Source: a virus
Direction: 5' to 3' (one strand)
Length of the DNA stretch: 23,550 nt
IMG/VR virus record: IMGVR_UViG_3300049846_001455
Span: 1 to 23,550 of that record
Below are positions 7,883 through 15,760 of the stretch, in pieces. Made by a program: the position numbers and the translations under genes. Position 1 is the stretch's first letter; the number at the start of each line of letters is the position of its first letter. Under the pieces are notes generated by a model. It was not told the DNA's origin and made no database searches. It worked only from the letters and a program-made list of their open reading frames with translations.

Positions 7883-9819
7883 AGACCTGTAACCTCTCCT
7901 TGTGGTTCTTGTCCTAATGCTTGTGGTTCTTGTTGTTGCGGTACTGGTGGAGCTTTATGCGATTGTGGAAGTGTTTGCGTGATGCAAGCCTCCATCATGT
8001 CCATCAGCATCGCTTGAATCTGTGGAGCTAATTTTTCGAACTTATCGCCTAGACGATATTCGTTGAGTTTTTGCAGCCATAAAGGCGAGTTATCAAAATC
8101 TGTCGGATAGCTTGGAATTCCTTGCTCAAGCTTCTCGATGACTTTTTTGATCTGCATCTGATCAAGGTTCTGTTTCTTCCAAGCCTCTTGAACATCACCG
8201 AACTCAAGTAATCCAAGAACGTTTTCCCTGACCGCTGCATCGGCTGGATCTCCAAATAGGCCGCGTTCATAAATATTAAGTATGTCTTGCCTCATCATGG
8301 CCTGACTATTCGGGAGTGTAGATCCACGTCTGACAATGACATCGGTATTGTCTTTAATGTCAGCGCCTAGGAATGATGAAACCCTATAGCCTTGATTCGA
8401 TGCTTGCTTTAGTAAGCGTTCATTTTGAATATATTTTTGAGCATATAAAAGAATCAGGCGGCCAACCTTGGCCCATGAATGCTCATCTGCCTCCGTGATG
8501 ATCCCGATCCGGGTTGCATCTGCCTCCAAGAGGATTTGCATCCCAACCCCACTAATTGAAGAACTCGGAATCTGCCCACGGGCTACGTCTGAGACGCCTG
8601 CTATTTCATAAAGCGCATTTAAAAGTCTATCCTCTTCCGTATATGCATATTGAGGAATCATCGGAACCTGAACAGGTTGCGGCCTTCCCCCATCAGCGGC
8701 GTTGGGGACTGGATCGTATTCAACGATCTCTCCGCTTTCATCATCCATCGCCTCTTGAGCCAAGCCAGCTCCACGTGGAACAGAGTACTTTCCTGCAATG
8801 AGTTTATTCACCCATGATGCGCGCTTATTAATCAGGATATTGATCTGTTCCTGAACTGGGCGCATGTGGGTAACAATAGCTTCTGAGTAATATTTCCCAC
8901 CGACGATAATATCATCGAACTTAACGAATGGGATTTCTCCTACTGGAAGAGGTTTGTCATCAAGTAATGTTTGCCCACACCATGTAATCATGCGGCCTTC
9001 TGGGTACTTGATTGATGGTGCTTCGTAGTAGACTTTTTCAACTGCGCAGTTTTTAATCGCAGAGTTTGCTGTCTCTGATCCACCTTGCGCATTCATTGAG
9101 TTGATGCGTTGTTGATATTGAAGACCCATAAGAGAGACTTGCTCTTCTTTGATCTGCATTCCCTTTTCGCCGTAAGTTGATTTGAAATAATTAAGCGGCC
9201 TTACTTTGGCGTGAATAACAAACGCACACTCATCAAGGGTCTTTGCAACTGGATCAGGATAAAGCTCAAAAGCTGATACGACATCAATACGAATGTCGCC
9301 TTCTTTTATGACTTCTCCGGTCATTGGGTCCTGCATCTTGCGACCCTTGTCGGCATCCCAGCAAACTTTGACGTAAGCATGTCCGCATTGCTGCTTCCAC
9401 ATGTAAAGATCAATCCGTTTTCGGTTTAAATCCTCAGCATCCCAATAGTGATTGATGATCGAAATGCCAAGCTCTGCACCCTCTTTGTCCTCAACCTCAG
9501 ATGAGTTTGGTCTTACTTCGTATTTCGGGGGGAGTTTGCACATCCGTGCAGTTCTGTTTTGAAGCGTAGGTAGAATACGATTGGTCTGAAGCTTCATCTT
9601 CCGAACGCCAAGCGTATCTATAGTTCGATACATGCGCTCGGCCTGCGACCAGGTAAGATTTTGATAACCTAAAAGCCAGGCGGAATTTGTTAGCCAAAGT
9701 GATTCGTGAGCTGTGCGGTTCGCAGCGCGTCTTGATTCGTCTAGCTTACCTTCAACGTAAGCGATAATACTGCGCTCACTGAGCGGCTGCTGTTCGTTTT
9801 CGCTTTCGTTGTCGAGCAA
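7879..9819 (-). CDS. Portal protein
   Basis: The protein (646 aa) resembles the long portal proteins of podovirus-like phages. N-terminal helices carry Trp-rich LWLTNSAWLLGYQNLTWSQ. A core follows with NRILPTLQNRTARMCKLPPKYEVRPNSSEVEDKEGAE, then HAYVKVCWD and FELYPDPVAKTLDECAFVIH. The stem/crown region has a helix with PVQEQINILINKRASWVNKL and the stretch ISGVGMQILLEADATRIG. The dodecameric portal sits at one capsid vertex and docks the terminase. The only in-frame start before the conserved N-terminus is TTG at 9819 (or CTG 9825). It overlaps a 17-codon out-of-frame ORF that begins with a better-placed ATG at 9829. The C-terminus is Gln/Pro-rich. Confidence 0.9.
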   Translation of the reverse strand: MLDNESENEQQPLSERSIIAYVEGKLDESRRAANRTAHESLWLTNSAWLLGYQNLTWSQAERMYRTIDTLGVRKMKLQTNRILPTLQNRTARMCKLPPKYEVRPNSSEVEDKEGAELGISIINHYWDAEDLNRKRIDLYMWKQQCGHAYVKVCWDADKGRKMQDPMTGEVIKEGDIRIDVVSAFELYPDPVAKTLDECAFVIHAKVRPLNYFKSTYGEKGMQIKEEQVSLMGLQYQQRINSMNAQGGSETANSAIKNCAVEKVYYEAPSIKYPEGRMITWCGQTLLDDKPLPVGEIPFVKFDDIIVGGKYYSEAIVTHMRPVQEQINILINKRASWVNKLIAGKYSVPRGAGLAQEAMDDESGEIVEYDPVPNAADGGRPQPVQVPMIPQYAYTEEDRLLNALYEIAGVSDVARGQIPSSSISGVGMQILLEADATRIGIITEADEHSWAKVGRLILLYAQKYIQNERLLKQASNQGYRVSSFLGADIKDNTDVIVRRGSTLPNSQAMMRQDILNIYERGLFGDPADAAVRENVLGLLEFGDVQEAWKKQNLDQMQIKKVIEKLEQGIPSYPTDFDNSPLWLQKLNEYRLGDKFEKLAPQIQAMLMDMMEACITQTLPQSHKAPPVPQQQEPQALGQEPQGEVTGL

Positions 9820-9840
9820 ATCCAGTCATCCCTAACCCCT

Positions 9841-10044
9841 TTAAATGAATTGAATCGAAGCACTTGTGTCCTCAGCGGTCGCATCTTGCTTGGCTGCGGG
9901 TTTTTTCGATTCTCTTGGTTTAATTGTATTTGAAATATTGTAGTCGTAAAAGCTTCTTGACATAAGCTTATTAACTAGCTTTTGAACTTGTAGCATCCAG
10001 AATATATTTGACGCTAACAAGGCGCACAAAAGGGCCATTTCCAT
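9841..10044 (-). CDS. Small membrane-anchored protein (67 aa)
   Basis: An N-terminal hydrophobic stretch (MALLCALLASNIFWMLQVQ) is long enough for one membrane helix. It is followed by a basic segment and an Ala/Thr/Ser/Glu tail (KKPAAKQDATAEDTSASIQ) that looks disordered. Its start overlaps the stop of the 114-aa gene (TAATG). ATG 10038 is a possible alternative start. No family is recognised; a lysis or envelope role is possible but unsupported. Confidence 0.6.
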   Translation of the reverse strand: MEMALLCALLASNIFWMLQVQKLVNKLMSRSFYDYNISNTIKPRESKKPAAKQDATAEDTSASIQFI

Positions 10045-10388
10045 TACTGTGTGTGCCCTTCAACAACTAGAGTAGTTTGGCCGTGAAGTCTTTGATGGGA
10101 TTGCATTTTTTCAAATGCTTCCGTCTTCTCTTGTGTCCCAGGCTTGTAAACCCGTAGATTTTTGTAATCAATGTAATTCGAATCGCCTAATCCTTGAGGA
10201 CAGATGTAAGTCAACATATCTTCGTTGGCTTCAATAGCCTTGAGTCCATCGACTACTGCCTTAAAATGTCTGAGCTCGAACATCTGAGGCGTCTCATCTT
10301 TGACGGCCGTGTAGTAATCAATAACTGTTTTGGTTGTTTTTGTCCCGACTTCGGGCTTTTTGAAGCTGGTTGATGTAGTGTCGCTCAT
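10044..10388 (-). CDS. Unknown protein downstream of the terminase nuclease half (114 aa)
   Basis: The ATG at 10388 has a strong GGGGGATAAAG ribosome binding site and lies 71 bases inside the end of the terminase nuclease gene in another frame. The protein starts with a polar arm (MSDTTSTSFKKPEVGTKTTK) and continues as a small alpha/beta domain (VIDYYTAVKDETPQMFELRHFKAVVDGLKAI, ICPQGLGDSNYIDYKNLRVYK). No motif is recognised. The position between terminase and portal suggests a packaging or virion role, as inference only. Confidence 0.7.
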   Translation of the reverse strand: MSDTTSTSFKKPEVGTKTTKTVIDYYTAVKDETPQMFELRHFKAVVDGLKAIEANEDMLTYICPQGLGDSNYIDYKNLRVYKPGTQEKTEAFEKMQSHQRLHGQTTLVVEGHTQ

Positions 10389-11115
10389 AATCTTTATCCC
10401 CCGGTTGTGGCGCTCTCGGTTTTACGTTTGGTTTAGCTGGATAGTGAATCACAGTCTCAACACTTGAAAGGGCATCAAGTAGATCGTCATGTTTTGCCCG
10501 TGGAAACTGCGCTAGTTCCAGCTCTAAATCAAATAACCCCTTGTTGAGATAAGCGTAGCCCCATTCGAAACGTGGCACAAGGCCCATAATCCTCTGTTCT
10601 TTGGTTTTATCAGTGCCTGGGTGAATGCCTTTAACAGGAATAATTTCCCCCCGCCTACGCATTTCCTCCGCGATCATATATATGAGTGCCTTTTGATAGG
10701 CTACTTCCTCAATTCCCAGGCACATGATCTTTTGCTCTTTACAGACCCTAAAAACAAGGTCTACTAGTTGCGTAGGATTAACCCTATATCTTTGCGCGGT
10801 TTTGATGTACCAGTTTTTATCCTCATCGACGGAAACAATCACTAACGCCGTGAAGTCAGAACCTTCTTGCTCGCTCAACGCTGGATCAATAAAAGCAAAG
10901 TTGTAAACCTTCTCTGGAATGGCCGAATAATACTTAACCCAAGCCTTTTGGAATGGCGTCTCACCTTCCGGCACAATCTCATTCTGATACTGATTAGCGA
11001 ATATATAGGAGCCTTGTGTTCGTTTTGCATTATCTAAAAATTCAGAGGTTAAACGCTCGGGGAATAGTAATGATCCATCGTCTTGGATGGCTTTTTTGTA
11101 TGTTACTGACCACAT
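10318..11115 (-). CDS. Terminase large subunit, C-terminal nuclease half
   Basis: The 265 residues correspond to the last part of the ATPase domain plus the RNase H-like nuclease of a phage large terminase. The opening MWSVTYKKAIQDDGSLLFPE is the region that normally follows the GTRY motif inside one polypeptide. The nuclease shows FIDPAL (D77), GSDFTA (D87), the IEE pair (136-137), PRFEWGYAYL, and the C-terminal HDDLLDAL cluster (D210, D211, D214), so all catalytic acids are present. It cuts concatemeric DNA during packaging. The ATPase half is encoded 5.6 kb upstream at 16720-17418. The start directly abuts the TGA of the 132-aa gene, with no good ribosome binding site, so reinitiation is likely. 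Confidence 0.9.
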   Translation of the reverse strand: MWSVTYKKAIQDDGSLLFPERLTSEFLDNAKRTQGSYIFANQYQNEIVPEGETPFQKAWVKYYSAIPEKVYNFAFIDPALSEQEGSDFTALVIVSVDEDKNWYIKTAQRYRVNPTQLVDLVFRVCKEQKIMCLGIEEVAYQKALIYMIAEEMRRRGEIIPVKGIHPGTDKTKEQRIMGLVPRFEWGYAYLNKGLFDLELELAQFPRAKHDDLLDALSSVETVIHYPAKPNVKPRAPQPGDKDYERHYINQLQKARSRDKNNQNSY

Positions 11116-11514
11116 TCACAAACGTCCGAGTAGATACCCTAGAGTAGTTGCAAAAAATGCAACAACTGATTTACTCCCATAGACTTTAAAAAACGCTTTC
11201 GACTTCTTCCATGCACTTTGCTCGACGTACGGCATGAAATCATTCACAACCCCAAACGCTTCAATGTGTTCTGAACGCGCTACACGCTCCGGATACGTTA
11301 AAGGCACAACACGACCAGAAACAAACTTCCAATACTGTGGAGAAAACCCTTGAACAGCCGATAAATCAGGGTTTTTTGCAACAATGTGAGCGCCTTCCCA
11401 TTTCATACGCTCAATCTCGGGGGGATTAACTACTATCCGTGCGTTGTTAAACGTAAACACAACATAAAAATCGTTGATCGCGTCTTTTGGGTTACCTGTG
11501 AACCATGATTTCAT
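11116..11514 (-). CDS. Protein with hydrophobic C-terminus (132 aa), unknown
   Basis: The first ~85 residues look like a compact domain (FYVVFTFNNARIVVNPPEIERMKWEGAHIV, PQYWKFVSGRVVPLTYPERV). A Lys-rich stretch follows, then a hydrophobic C-terminal segment (SVVAFFATTLGYLLGRL) that could be a single membrane helix. The ATG overlaps the stop of the 371-aa gene (ATGA). Its own TGA is immediately followed, in the same frame, by the ATG of the terminase nuclease half, so the two are separated by one stop codon. The family is not recognised. Confidence 0.7.
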   Translation of the reverse strand: MKSWFTGNPKDAINDFYVVFTFNNARIVVNPPEIERMKWEGAHIVAKNPDLSAVQGFSPQYWKFVSGRVVPLTYPERVARSEHIEAFGVVNDFMPYVEQSAWKKSKAFFKVYGSKSVVAFFATTLGYLLGRL

Positions 11515-12626
11515 CCAAAGTACCCCATTGAATAAGCGGATGAGCCGCCACCGCTTGACGTATCAATAGCGTTCTCGTTTTCCAATATCAATCCGCATGC
11601 ATATATTTGATCGCTGTAATCTGTCCACGAACTGCCATCGTAATAGGTTTTTTGAAATGTCCCATTGAATGGCAATAAAGACGAATATCCAGTATCTGTT
11701 CCGCAAGTATATTTATAGCTCGAATAATAATTCGAAGATGTATCACTTTGTGATGACTCCGCTATCGTAATTCTATAGGTGGTGTTTGCACTTAATGACT
11801 GTGTAGTTGAAAAATATAACGGAATATATTGAGCGTTACCGTTTGTAGTTTGAGTATTTGGGACGGTCGAAACAGTTGTATCAACCAGAGACGTGCCATT
11901 ATAAAGTCGATAGCGCAAATTTCCTGTTGGTGTACCGTTTCGAAATATAAAAAAAGTTATCCCAATTACTCGGAATTTTCCATTTGTTGGAGTTGTAAAT
12001 TTCACGCCGACTTCACGTGTTGAATATGTCGTTTGCGTCACCTCTGTTCCATTGTTATGGATAGCGGAACCATCGTATTGAGGAGTCGTCCCTGTGTCTA
12101 AAATAACAATGATACCCGGAGAAGCGGCCACATTGCCAGCAGTCCAGGCAGTTCCGGAATTTGTTGTATGCCGTTTATTATAACCGTAGGTCACGTTATT
12201 ACCACAGGAGAACACGGGGACAGCGCCGTTAGCTGGATAACGAAACGTGACGTTATTACTAGCCGGCGTCCCGTTTACATTTTTAAAAACTGCCCAGTAT
12301 TGGCTTCCCGCCGTGTAAGCGGTAGTGAACCCAGTCCATTTGTAAAATCCTGCAGCACTAGGAGTGCTTGAGCAATTTTTTGATTCAATACTTGAACCAG
12401 GAACACCACTAGAATCGCTATAAATGTCACAAGTGATGTCACTTGCGACGAGAGTTCCTGTGATCGTTGATAAATAAGCATGAATTTCATTAACGTTAGC
12501 GCTTTTTGCAATGAATGAAAAAGCGACCCAGGTCGCCGCAGCGTTGATTGCTTGAGTTCCCATGCCGTTGGCTGGAGCATTCGGCAGGAAGCCAACACAT
12601 AAACTATTTGGTTTAATTAATGCCAT
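11511..12626 (-). CDS. Beta-sandwich virion protein, probable fibre or adhesin (371 aa)
   Basis: The protein is rich in Thr, Ser, Asn, Tyr and Gly. It appears to consist of two related beta-sandwich domains (about residues 20-180 and 190-350). Each contains a pattern seen in carbohydrate-binding or choice-of-anchor type modules: DIYSDSSGVPGSSIESKN with TAGSQYWAVFKN in the first, and RYRLYNGTSLVDTT with LSANTTYRITIAESS in the second. The tail is a flexible Gly/Ser segment (SSGGGSSAYSMGYFG). It lies in the adhesin cassette between the two terminase halves. No catalytic site is visible. Binding of glycans or decoration of the tail is inferred. Confidence 0.75.
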   Translation of the reverse strand: MALIKPNSLCVGFLPNAPANGMGTQAINAAATWVAFSFIAKSANVNEIHAYLSTITGTLVASDITCDIYSDSSGVPGSSIESKNCSSTPSAAGFYKWTGFTTAYTAGSQYWAVFKNVNGTPASNNVTFRYPANGAVPVFSCGNNVTYGYNKRHTTNSGTAWTAGNVAASPGIIVILDTGTTPQYDGSAIHNNGTEVTQTTYSTREVGVKFTTPTNGKFRVIGITFFIFRNGTPTGNLRYRLYNGTSLVDTTVSTVPNTQTTNGNAQYIPLYFSTTQSLSANTTYRITIAESSQSDTSSNYYSSYKYTCGTDTGYSSLLPFNGTFQKTYYDGSSWTDYSDQIYACGLILENENAIDTSSGGGSSAYSMGYFG

Positions 12627-12629
12627 AAA

Positions 12630-12881
12630 TTACTTAATAATAATCATATCGCCAATGGCTTGCGCTATAGCTTCGGCATTTCCTAGATTTACGTTTAAAT
12701 CGGCTAGTTTCATCGCAATTTGATAAATTAAATATTGCTGCTCAGAGTGTCCGCCTTCATCGATAATATAACCTAGAGTTGATCTAGGCACTGTGAAACT
12801 CCCACCTTGTCCATCACCGATCTCAATTTGAGATTCGTCAATATTTAAAACTGTTAATTGAGCCGTTGGAAAGTTTACCAT
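12630..12881 (-). CDS. Small protein of the fibre cassette (83 aa), unknown
   Basis: A short beta-rich N-terminus (AQLTVLNIDESQIEIGDGQGGSFTVPRSTL) is followed by a helical C-terminus (QQYLIYQIAMKLADLNVNLGNAEAIAQAIGDMII). It sits 3 bases after the repeat-bearing fibre gene and 3 bases before the 371-aa gene, so all three are one transcript. No family is recognised. Confidence 0.65.
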   Translation of the reverse strand: MVNFPTAQLTVLNIDESQIEIGDGQGGSFTVPRSTLGYIIDEGGHSEQQYLIYQIAMKLADLNVNLGNAEAIAQAIGDMIIIK

Positions 12882-12884
12882 TTT

Positions 12885-15068
12885 TCATCCCATCCTTGTG
12901 CAAATAAGTGTGACAGTGACCCTGGTTACAGTCGATACAGAATCAACATTGAAGCCTAGATAATCACCATCTGTTAAGTTTGTAGTCCATGTGCTTAAAG
13001 CTAAATCTTGATTTTTTGTTGCACTCGATAGGGTTGGTTTTTCAGATCCGGCAATTGTATCTGCAACAGTAGGCGGAAAGTTTGCGTAAGTATCTTTCCA
13101 GACGTCTACAACGATTGAACCTGATTGATCAGCGACGATGTCCCAACCGGTGATGACACAATTGAAAGGAACTCTCACGTAACCCTTTACGCCAGTCGTA
13201 ATCGCAGAGCCCCCGCCATCAATTGTAAAGGTACAATTCGATTTCAAAGCTAAGAACGAAAGCTGTCCGGCTGCATTGGTTACTAAAGGGGCAAACGTTG
13301 CGCCGTCAGCAGGCGGAAATATATAAGTTTGATTAGCCATGCCCGAAGCGCCGCGAAAAGTAATTTCGTTAGCGCTATTTGCATGAGCGAACCGAAACGA
13401 TCCGGTTTGTTGATTTGCTACACCTAAACGTAGTCCTAAAATTGTCGGTGAAAACGTCCAACCCGGTGCAGCTCCATCGCTGATCGGAATTGCCCAAGTC
13501 GCACCTTGTGCTGTGTAGCGAATCCCTGTTGAAGTTCCGTAAGCCAACCCATTGAGAATTTGAAGGGTGTTCCCTGTGCCCCCCATTGTGATGCCAAGAA
13601 TGCCCGAGAATCCGCCTCCACCACCGCCCGACACCGTTGACCAAGATAACCCACCGCTTGCGTTGGTGGTTAGAACTTGTCCGTTCGTGCCGTCACCTGT
13701 TGGCCATGTGTATGATTGTGCTAGGCTTGATGCACCAGCTGCAAAGGTGATCAGATTATTAGAATTAAGATGTCCAAAACTAAGCGAACCAGTTGCAACC
13801 CCAGTAATACCTAAAATCAACGAGTTTATTTGTGGGCTCGCAGTCCATCCGGGGTTAGTCACTCCGCCAATGAGAACTTGATTAGTGCTTCCTTGAGCGG
13901 TGTAAACGAATCCAGTAGATGTGCCAACAGCGACGCCTCTATCAGTGAGTGATGCGTTTCCAGTGCCTCCGAGGGTTACGCCCCAAGGGATAGCGAACGT
14001 TTGACCACCACCAAGAGCAGACACAGAAGCCCATGCAAGAACACCAGTTGAATCTGTTTTAAGCACTTGATTCGCAGACCCGTCAGCACTTGGAAGAGTG
14101 TAGGTTGTCGATGCTTGCCCAGAGATACCTTGAATCTGAATAAAATTCGCAGATCCAGCATGTCCGAATCTTGCGACACCAGTGATCGAGTTAGGGAACC
14201 CGATATTGATGTTGTTTACAGTTGGCGTGTTTGTGAACCCTGGAGCGCCAACGCCTCCGACGAATACTTGATTAGTAAATCCTGCAGCAGAGTAAGCAAT
14301 CTGTGTACTTGTGCCATATGCAACGCCGTTGAGCGTAGTTAAAGTCGCACCTGTCCCGCCGATTGAGATGCCGTAAGGAAGAGCGAAGCTTTGTCCGCCT
14401 GAAGCTGCAACGGTTTGAAACGCTAATTGCCCAGTAGTTGGATCAGAGAGAGCTAAAACTTGATTGGTTGTACCAATAGCACTTGGAAGCTTAAGGGTGT
14501 AGCCAGCGACCACGCTATGCCCTACAACAGATATAGCATTGACGTTATCTGTAGCATAGAACGCGACGCCCTTAGCTGAACGCATGCCCATTGGATAGAA
14601 GACGTCAATTGGACCTGATTGCCCGAATGTCATGCGAAAAATCGAGCTAACGCCTACGTTGAAAGTCGTGTTATCCGCAGTCCCAACAAAATGAATCGTA
14701 GAATTAGTTCCAGCGTTCCCACTAAATCCCCAGCCGGTAGCTACGGCCTGTGAAACCCCTGTGGGTATTTGCCAGGTGCCGTCAGCGCGAAGAAATTTAG
14801 TCGATCCGTCGCCTGCGGCTGGAGCGGGGACCATCCCAAGAGACCCGCCTGATCCAGCGTCGCCTTGGAAAGCCACGCCGTTTAAAGTGATTTTCTTAGT
14901 TGTTGAATCGCCAACAACAGTGATCGATTGGTCGGCTGTAATCGTGAGAGTAGACGTTGCTGTGTCAGCCGTTGGGCTTGTACCTGTTTCGGGTTGAATG
15001 ATAGTAAAAGCGTTTTGAGCTCCACCACCTGATCCGCCAGCTCCTCCGACCTGTCCTATTCTGCTCAT
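12885..15068 (-). CDS. Tail fibre with three ~130-residue repeats and a C-terminal binding-type domain (727 aa)
   Basis: A Gly-rich N-terminus (VGGAGGSGGGAQ) leads into phage-fibre stretches (FLRADGTWQIPTG). From residue 237 three tandem repeats start with GGTG at 237, 367 and 496. Each carries GVAYGTSTQIAYS-like, QVLIGGVTNPGWT-like, FGHANSANEI-like and TYTLPSADG-like blocks. A partial copy precedes them. The C-terminal ~115 residues (FTIDGGGSAITTGVKGYV, DVWKDTYANFPPTVAD, YLGFNVDSVSTVTRV) match a jelly-roll-like domain recurrent at the ends of phage fibre proteins. AAGGGG precedes the ATG. The start directly abuts the TAG of the 92-aa gene. A role in host attachment is inferred. Confidence 0.85.
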   Translation of the reverse strand: MSRIGQVGGAGGSGGGAQNAFTIIQPETGTSPTADTATSTLTITADQSITVVGDSTTKKITLNGVAFQGDAGSGGSLGMVPAPAAGDGSTKFLRADGTWQIPTGVSQAVATGWGFSGNAGTNSTIHFVGTADNTTFNVGVSSIFRMTFGQSGPIDVFYPMGMRSAKGVAFYATDNVNAISVVGHSVVAGYTLKLPSAIGTTNQVLALSDPTTGQLAFQTVAASGGQSFALPYGISIGGTGATLTTLNGVAYGTSTQIAYSAAGFTNQVFVGGVGAPGFTNTPTVNNINIGFPNSITGVARFGHAGSANFIQIQGISGQASTTYTLPSADGSANQVLKTDSTGVLAWASVSALGGGQTFAIPWGVTLGGTGNASLTDRGVAVGTSTGFVYTAQGSTNQVLIGGVTNPGWTASPQINSLILGITGVATGSLSFGHLNSNNLITFAAGASSLAQSYTWPTGDGTNGQVLTTNASGGLSWSTVSGGGGGGFSGILGITMGGTGNTLQILNGLAYGTSTGIRYTAQGATWAIPISDGAAPGWTFSPTILGLRLGVANQQTGSFRFAHANSANEITFRGASGMANQTYIFPPADGATFAPLVTNAAGQLSFLALKSNCTFTIDGGGSAITTGVKGYVRVPFNCVITGWDIVADQSGSIVVDVWKDTYANFPPTVADTIAGSEKPTLSSATKNQDLALSTWTTNLTDGDYLGFNVDSVSTVTRVTVTLICTRMG

Positions 15069-15347
15069 CTATACCCCTTGATTGTAGCCGAATAGGCATT
15101 GAATGCTTACGGTTGAAGATGTCGCGGCAACGTAGAACGTGCCTGCACAGTTGAAATAGATAGCACTGCCTCGGTACTGGTAGCCTTGTCCCCAACGAAG
15201 TGAAGCGCCTCCGATTTCAAAGCTTCCGCCTGACAGCTGATCTATCAAAACGCAGTTAAGCCCAGGCGTTACAGTTACGCCGAATATTGTCGAAAGTCCT
15301 ACATTATACCTTTGAGCTGCTAAATAATGGACATCATCACGAGCCAT
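15069..15347 (-). CDS. Small virion-region protein, paralogue A (92 aa)
   Basis: It shares its layout with the 93-aa neighbour. A polar N-terminus ends in a GV/GVT segment, followed by a central Gly-rich hairpin. The C-terminal block FNCAGTFYVAATSSTVSIQ corresponds to LNCAGTFYIAASGSTAVIQ in the neighbour. This suggests a tandem duplication. A GGGG ribosome binding site is present. The fold is probably a small beta-barrel or sandwich; the function is unknown, and fibre or tail decoration is suggested by position between a glycosyltransferase gene and the fibre gene. Confidence 0.75.
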   Translation of the reverse strand: MARDDVHYLAAQRYNVGLSTIFGVTVTPGLNCVLIDQLSGGSFEIGGASLRWGQGYQYRGSAIYFNCAGTFYVAATSSTVSIQCLFGYNQGV

Positions 15348-15348
15348 T

Positions 15349-15630
15349 TTAAAACCCCATCGAGACGCCGAAGACTGTTTTAACTATTTGAATGACAGCA
15401 GTTGAACCACTAGCTGCGATGTAAAACGTTCCAGCACAGTTAAGTCCTAACGTTGTGGTGGGGAGTAGAAAGCCATTACCAAAGCTTCCACCGATATTAG
15501 TAAGTGCGGCGGTTCCGCCAGTTACCTGAACACCAACGGCATATTGTCCAAAGGTTCCTGTTACTCCCCGAGTTGTATTCGGAGCGATTTGATATTGTTC
15601 TATGACCAATCCATTTGATCGTTCTGCCAT
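15349..15630 (-). CDS. Small virion-region protein, paralogue B (93 aa)
   Basis: This is the tandem partner of the 92-aa gene and is separated from it by 1 base. The conserved C-terminal block (LNCAGTFYIAASGSTAVIQ) and similar length show common origin, while the N-terminal halves have diverged. The ribosome binding site is GGAAGGACC about 7 bases before the ATG. The composition is Gly, Thr and Val rich, consistent with a small beta structural protein. No enzymatic motif is seen. Confidence 0.75.
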   Translation of the reverse strand: MAERSNGLVIEQYQIAPNTTRGVTGTFGQYAVGVQVTGGTAALTNIGGSFGNGFLLPTTTLGLNCAGTFYIAASGSTAVIQIVKTVFGVSMGF

Positions 15631-15633
15631 TTT

Positions 15634-15756
15634 TTAAGGTCCTTCCGGAATAACAGGAGCAGAGCCATCGCCACTTGATGAGAAGCCCCCAATTCCTACA
15701 CTTCCAAGAGTAATTGCGCTACACCAATAAAGGTAAAAAAACTCTTCGTCATCCAT
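15634..15756 (-). CDS. Very small hypothetical protein (40 aa)
   Basis: The frame is open to 15879, but the upstream part lies inside the glycosyltransferase gene. The ATG at 15756 (MDDEEFFYLYWCSAITLG) starts 4 bases after that gene ends and its stop lies 3 bases before the next start, so it fits the operon exactly. There is an acidic, aromatic N-terminus and a Gly/Ser/Pro tail. No convincing ribosome binding site is visible. Function unknown. Confidence 0.5.
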   Translation of the reverse strand: MDDEEFFYLYWCSAITLGSVGIGGFSSSGDGSAPVIPEGP

Positions 15757-15760
15757 TAAT

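Noticed and set aside
8049-8270. 73-codon minus-strand frame within the portal gene
   Set aside because: Embedded in another frame of a recognised portal gene and lacks a ribosome binding site or motif.
13567-13881. 104-codon plus-strand frame opposite the fibre gene
   Set aside because: Pro/Val-rich antisense shadow of the Gly-rich repeats; no ribosome binding site or context.
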